A stretch of DNA of 8,844 bases from Candidatus Methanophagales archaeon (GTDB lineage Archaea > Halobacteriota > Syntropharchaeia > Alkanophagales > Methanospirareceae): assembly GCA_023131215.1 (NCBI GenBank), contig JAGLZV010000053.1:1-8844 (forward strand), given 5' to 3'. Position numbers and translations under genes: made by a program. The notes below the pieces were generated by a model. That model was not told the DNA's origin. It made no database searches and saw only the letters and a list, made by a program, of their open reading frames with translations. Below, in pieces: positions 6,091-8,844 of this stretch. The stretch's first letter is position 1. Each line of letters starts with the position of its first letter.

Positions 6091-7946
6091 AAATAAAAGG
6101 ACTGGAGGTAAACTATGGCAAAAGAAGGGTATTGTACGGGATAGATCTCACATTGAAAAGGGGCGAATCTCTATCAATCGTAGGTGAATCGGGCGGTGGC
6201 AAAACCACACTTGGGCTTAGCATCATGGGACTCGTTGAGGGCACCGTCAGGGGTAAGATTTTGTTCGACGGAAAGAATTTGGCGTTACTGCCGGAGAAAG
6301 AGCTGAGAAAGATAAGATGGAACCGGATTGCAATGGTCTTCCAGAATGTAGAAAATGCGCTAAATCCTCTATACATCGCGCTGGACCAGGTATCAGAGCC
6401 AATTGTGGCACATAAAATAGGAAATAAGGAAGAAGCGAGGAAACGAGCTGAAGAACTGTTGAATATGTTTAGTCTTCCGAAGGAGCGTTTTTATGCCTAT
6501 CCACATCAGTTGAGCGGCGGAGAGAAGCAGCGGGTGTTGATAGCAATGGCACTGGCAAATGACCCCGATTTGATTATTCTGGACGAACCCACAACAGCTT
6601 TAGACGCCCTTACCAAAGCAGAAATAATTAACCTGATTCGTAACGTGTGTGATGAGCGGGAGCTGACAATACTTCTATTAACCCATGACCTCTCGGCAGC
6701 CTCCATGCTCTCAGACAGAATGGCAGTGCTCTATGCCGGTAGAATCTTAGAATTTGGTTCTACACATGCTCTCCTCTCCAACCCAAGACATCCCTACACG
6801 AGAGGGCTGCTCCGCTGCTATCCCAGCATGACAACAACGAAGGACCTGCAAGGGATAAAAGGCAGAATGGATTTCTTTGATACCGGCTGCCCTTTTTACC
6901 CTCGTTGCACACAATCAATAGGAATCTGTCGAGAAGAGACGCCGAAGTTAGAAGAAACTGACGGTCGGTTCATTGCCTGCCATAGAGGAGGAATCATACC
7001 ACTCTTAGAGGTGAGAAACATGAGTAAGTCCTTCAATTCCTTGAAGGCGTTAGATTCCATTGACCTGACGCTGTATGAGGGAGAGACCTTAGCTTTGGTA
7101 GGAGAAACTGGCTCAGGAAAGACAACAACAGCAAAGACAATCATAGGACTTTTTGAAGCCACAGAAGGGCAAATATCCCTCGAAGGCAAACGAATTCTCG
7201 ACAACGGCAGGGACAAAAACTTCTATCGAAAGGTTCAAATGGTCTTCCAGAATCCAATGGAATCCTTAAGTCACCGCCTTTCCGTTCGAGAAGCGGTAAG
7301 AGAGCCTTTAGACATACAAAAACAGGGTGATAGAGAGCAGCGTGAAAGTAGAGTGCAGCACATTTTGGAGGAGGTCGAGTTGCCTTCCACAGAGACTTTT
7401 CTGAATAAATATCCGCATCAGCTAAGTCAGGGAGAAGCGCAAAGAGTTGCCATTGCAAGGGCACTCATACTGAATCCGAAGCTGCTCATCGCCGATGAAC
7501 CAACATCAGCCCTGGATGCCAGCACGCAGGCAAAGGTCGTGAAGCTCCTGCTTAATCTGCAGGAGAAGAGGGGGATAAGCATCCTTTTCATCACGCACAA
7601 CCTGGCTTTGGCAAGGAAGATAAGCGATAGGCTCGCTGTAATGTTGAGGGGAAATATTGTCGAGGAAGGTCCATCAAACGAGATAGTAAGTAACCCTCTA
7701 CATCCTTACACTGAAGATTTGCTGAAGGCGGCTCCCACACTGAGTTCAAATGTTCCCGTGGTGCATGCGTCTGTGCCCGAAGCTACGAGTAAGAAAAATG
7801 AAGGAACGGGAACAGGATGTCCTTATGCAAATAGGTGCATCAAGGCAACAGAAGTCTGTTTTAAAGAAGAACCTCGATTGATAATTTGTAGCTCTCACAA
7901 GGTTGCGTGTCTGAATCTAAATCTAAAAATGGAAAATGAAGAATAG
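6084..7946 (+). CDS. Fused double ABC ATPase (DppD-DppF/NikD-NikE type)
   Basis: One 620-residue cytoplasmic chain carries both motor domains of the importer; most relatives use two proteins. Domain 1 (about 1-300): Walker A GESGGGKTT (34-42), Q-loop Q87, signature LSGGEKQR (143-150), Walker B ending D167-E168, switch H201. Domain 2 (about 306-610): Walker A GETGSGKTT (340-348), Q389, signature LSQGEAQR (447-454), D471-E472, H505. All catalytic residues are intact, so both sites should hydrolyse ATP; LSQGE departs slightly from LSGGQ. Each half ends in the oligopeptide-transporter C-terminal domain with a CPxxxRC motif: C269/C275/C282/C299 and C579/C585/C592/C602, plus C609. Such cysteines bind a [4Fe-4S] cluster in some Dpp/Opp ATPases as I recall; a cluster here is inference. 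The chosen ATG overlaps the permease gene by 7 nt. Fused pairs are known elsewhere (for example GsiA and YejF), so the fusion itself is not new. Confidence 0.93.
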   Translation: MLEIKGLEVNYGKRRVLYGIDLTLKRGESLSIVGESGGGKTTLGLSIMGLVEGTVRGKILFDGKNLALLPEKELRKIRWNRIAMVFQNVENALNPLYIALDQVSEPIVAHKIGNKEEARKRAEELLNMFSLPKERFYAYPHQLSGGEKQRVLIAMALANDPDLIILDEPTTALDALTKAEIINLIRNVCDERELTILLLTHDLSAASMLSDRMAVLYAGRILEFGSTHALLSNPRHPYTRGLLRCYPSMTTTKDLQGIKGRMDFFDTGCPFYPRCTQSIGICREETPKLEETDGRFIACHRGGIIPLLEVRNMSKSFNSLKALDSIDLTLYEGETLALVGETGSGKTTTAKTIIGLFEATEGQISLEGKRILDNGRDKNFYRKVQMVFQNPMESLSHRLSVREAVREPLDIQKQGDREQRESRVQHILEEVELPSTETFLNKYPHQLSQGEAQRVAIARALILNPKLLIADEPTSALDASTQAKVVKLLLNLQEKRGISILFITHNLALARKISDRLAVMLRGNIVEEGPSNEIVSNPLHPYTEDLLKAAPTLSSNVPVVHASVPEATSKKNEGTGTGCPYANRCIKATEVCFKEEPRLIICSSHKVACLNLNLKMENEE

Positions 7947-7994
7947 CATAAAGGGAACATAGTTAATGGTTGCTTTTGGGGAGTTAATTATACC
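7947..7994. other. Convergent intergenic gap
   Basis: These 48 nt lie between the ends of the ATPase gene and carS, which face each other. I see no strong hairpin and no long T-run on either strand; AGTTAAT occurs twice (7961-7967, 7982-7988) as a direct repeat. Both transcripts probably end in or near this gap, but no terminator can be pointed out. Confidence 0.4.
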
Positions 7995-8627
7995 TTACCA
8001 TGGGACCCTTTTCTTCCCTATCTTAAACCCGATGTAATTTGTAAGCAGATGCAGCGGCGGAGTAATTAGAATAACAGCAATGATCATATCCAATGAGAAG
8101 ACTTCAATAAACCAATCTCCTGCAAACAGGAACAGAAGCAGCCAGGCGCCGCCCACGAAGTCCAGTTGATCCAGCAAAGGAAAAGGAGCACCTCTTTTTA
8201 GCCCCAATCTCCTTTTTATAAAACTGCCAAGCATGTCCCCAAGCATTGTGCCTGCTGATAAGCAAAATAAAGACACTAAAAAGAAGGGAAAAGGTCCAAA
8301 AGAAGGCATTTGTATTTTTACATATTCACACAAAAACAGATGCTGAAAGATGCCGAAGCCAAAACCACAGGAGACTCCCTTTAAGAGACCCTCGTATGTC
8401 TTTCCATCGCCAAGTAAGCGGTTTTTACCCCAAAAAATACCCCTATCTATGGGAGTTTTACCGCCAAAAAACGCTGCACTTGAATTTGTTATATAAGCGG
8501 GCAGCATCAACCATATTGCGCTTAGAAAATCCCAAATCCCAATACATACCAATACTACCAAACAAATCCCAAATCCCAATACTATCAATAAACCTTTCTT
8601 TAAAAATTTGACATTGGGATTTTTCAT
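7995..8627 (-). CDS. carS: CDP-archaeol synthase (CDP-2,3-bis-O-geranylgeranylglycerol synthase)
   Basis: CarS (DUF46) is a membrane enzyme that transfers CTP onto unsaturated archaetidic acid to give CDP-archaeol, the precursor for polar head-group attachment in archaeal lipids. The recognisable core starts near residue 36 with IWLMLPAYITNSSAAFFGGKTPID, followed by NRLLGDGKTYEGL (69-81), the family's hallmark, and several helices with RRLGLKRGAPFPLLDQLDFVGGA in the second half. At 210 residues it is about 30 longer than most CarS proteins. The excess is a hydrophobic N-terminal extension (residues 1-30) that contains a repeated DNA sequence. The ATG at 8627 is supported by GAGGTG 7 nt upstream. 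It starts 4 nt after the pyrC stop and is presumably cotranscribed with it. If the extension is a recent insertion, the older start may have been nearer residue 30. Confidence 0.9.
   Translation of the reverse strand: MKNPNVKFLKKGLLIVLGFGICLVVLVCIGIWDFLSAIWLMLPAYITNSSAAFFGGKTPIDRGIFWGKNRLLGDGKTYEGLLKGVSCGFGFGIFQHLFLCEYVKIQMPSFGPFPFFLVSLFCLSAGTMLGDMLGSFIKRRLGLKRGAPFPLLDQLDFVGGAWLLLFLFAGDWFIEVFSLDMIIAVILITPPLHLLTNYIGFKIGKKRVPW
8527..8582. repeat. 19-bp direct repeat inside the 5' end of carS
   Basis: AAATCCCAAATCCCAATAC occurs exactly at 8527-8545 and 8564-8582 (plus strand), 37 bp apart. Each copy is itself a tandem of the heptamer AAATCCC. Because 37 is not a multiple of three, carS reads the copies in different frames, as VLGFGIC (residues 16-22) and CIGIWDF (28-34). 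A further inverted piece, ATTGGGATTT, lies at 8613-8622, over codons 2-5. Confidence 0.85.
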
Positions 8628-8631
8628 TTAG

Positions 8632-8844
8632 TTACACCTCATCAATTACTTCGTCATATTCAGTCACTACGACACCATTAAAAATGGTGTGCCTCACCGC
8701 CCCGGGGAATTCATAGCCCTCGAATGGCGACCATCCACATTTTGAATACAAATGTTCACTGCCGATTTTTACTCGCTTTTGCATATCTAATATAGTCAAA
8801 TTCGCTTTTTTTCCTACTTCTATACGACCTCTATCGTTCAATCC
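8632..8844 (-). CDS. pyrC: Dihydroorotase, C-terminal part (partial)
   Basis: Only the last 71 codons are in the window; the gene enters from the right edge. Dihydroorotase cyclises carbamoyl aspartate to dihydroorotate in pyrimidine synthesis. The visible part matches the C-terminus of amidohydrolase-type dihydroorotases: GRIEVGKKANLTILD is the typical returning beta-strand segment, followed by YSKCGWSPFEGYEF and the terminal IFNGVVV strand. The YSK.GWSPFEG motif is specific enough to prefer dihydroorotase over allantoinase or hydantoinase. The metal-binding residues lie upstream, outside the window, so activity cannot be judged. The reading frame is open to the edge; a TTG at 8841 is not a real start. 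Its last codons carry the ribosome binding site of carS. Confidence 0.85.
   Translation of the reverse strand, partial: GLNDRGRIEVGKKANLTILDMQKRVKIGSEHLYSKCGWSPFEGYEFPGAVRHTIFNGVVVTEYDEVIDEV
8635..8640 (-). promoter_or_regulatory. Ribosome binding site of carS
   Basis: GAGGTG on the minus strand within the last codons of pyrC, 7 nt before the carS ATG (8627-8625). It supports the long N-terminus and coupling to pyrC. Confidence 0.65.

Noticed and set aside
2547..7946. Naming the importer nikABCDE (nickel)
   Set aside because: Peptide and nickel importers of this family cannot be separated by the motifs visible here; the FmdE neighbour only hints at a metal.
7947..7994. Bidirectional terminator in the convergent gap
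   Set aside because: No stable inverted repeat and no long T-run on either strand; only a short direct repeat AGTTAAT.
8527..8582. CRISPR-like array
   Set aside because: Only two repeat copies with an 18-nt spacer, inside a coding gene, and the repeat is itself a heptamer tandem; not CRISPR architecture.
8246..8611. Plus-strand open frame of 121 codons
   Set aside because: It lies wholly antisense to carS, whose hallmark motifs are clear, and the product is a low-complexity basic string with no recognisable domain.

Overview
The window looks like a piece of a euryarchaeal chromosome, most plausibly an anaerobic methanogen- or ANME/Archaeoglobi-type lineage. The evidence is a CarS-type CDP-archaeol synthase (archaeal lipid synthesis), a PGF-CTERM sorting tail on an exported protein (an archaeosortase substrate, known from Euryarchaeota), an FmdE-family protein, an Mrp-type antiporter subunit, AT-rich archaeal TATA boxes, and GGAGGTG-like ribosome binding sites. 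The genus cannot be fixed from this sequence alone.

Layout. Positions 1-1585 are on the minus strand: a complete MrpD-like proton/cation antiporter subunit, followed with an ATGA overlap by the first 19 codons of another membrane protein that runs off the left edge. Positions 1586-1816 are a divergent intergenic region with a TATA box facing each way and repeated short motifs. Positions 1817-7946 are a compact five-gene plus-strand operon: an FmdE-family metal-binding protein, an exported substrate-binding protein with a PGF-CTERM tail, two DppB/DppC (NikB/NikC)-type permeases, and one polypeptide carrying both ABC ATPase domains. Four of the five genes overlap the next or the previous one; only the gap before the first permease is open, and it is 9 nt. 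A 48-nt convergent gap follows. Positions 7995-8844 are minus strand again: carS, preceded by the 3' end of a dihydroorotase gene (pyrC) that enters from the right edge.

How it works together. The operon encodes a complete ABC importer of the peptide/nickel family: a receptor anchored outside the cell, a two-subunit channel and a fused motor. A cytoplasmic FmdE-like protein is its first product. FmdE proteins have a conserved His/Cys site and a C-terminal zinc ribbon, so the plausible reading is uptake of a metal, metal chelate or cofactor-like ligand that FmdE receives, senses or processes. The substrate is not shown by the sequence. This FmdE-transporter unit is the most interesting system in the window. 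Second is carS, whose N-terminal extension is built from a 19-bp direct repeat read in two different frames.

No RNA genes, CRISPR arrays, insertion sequences or pseudogenes were seen.
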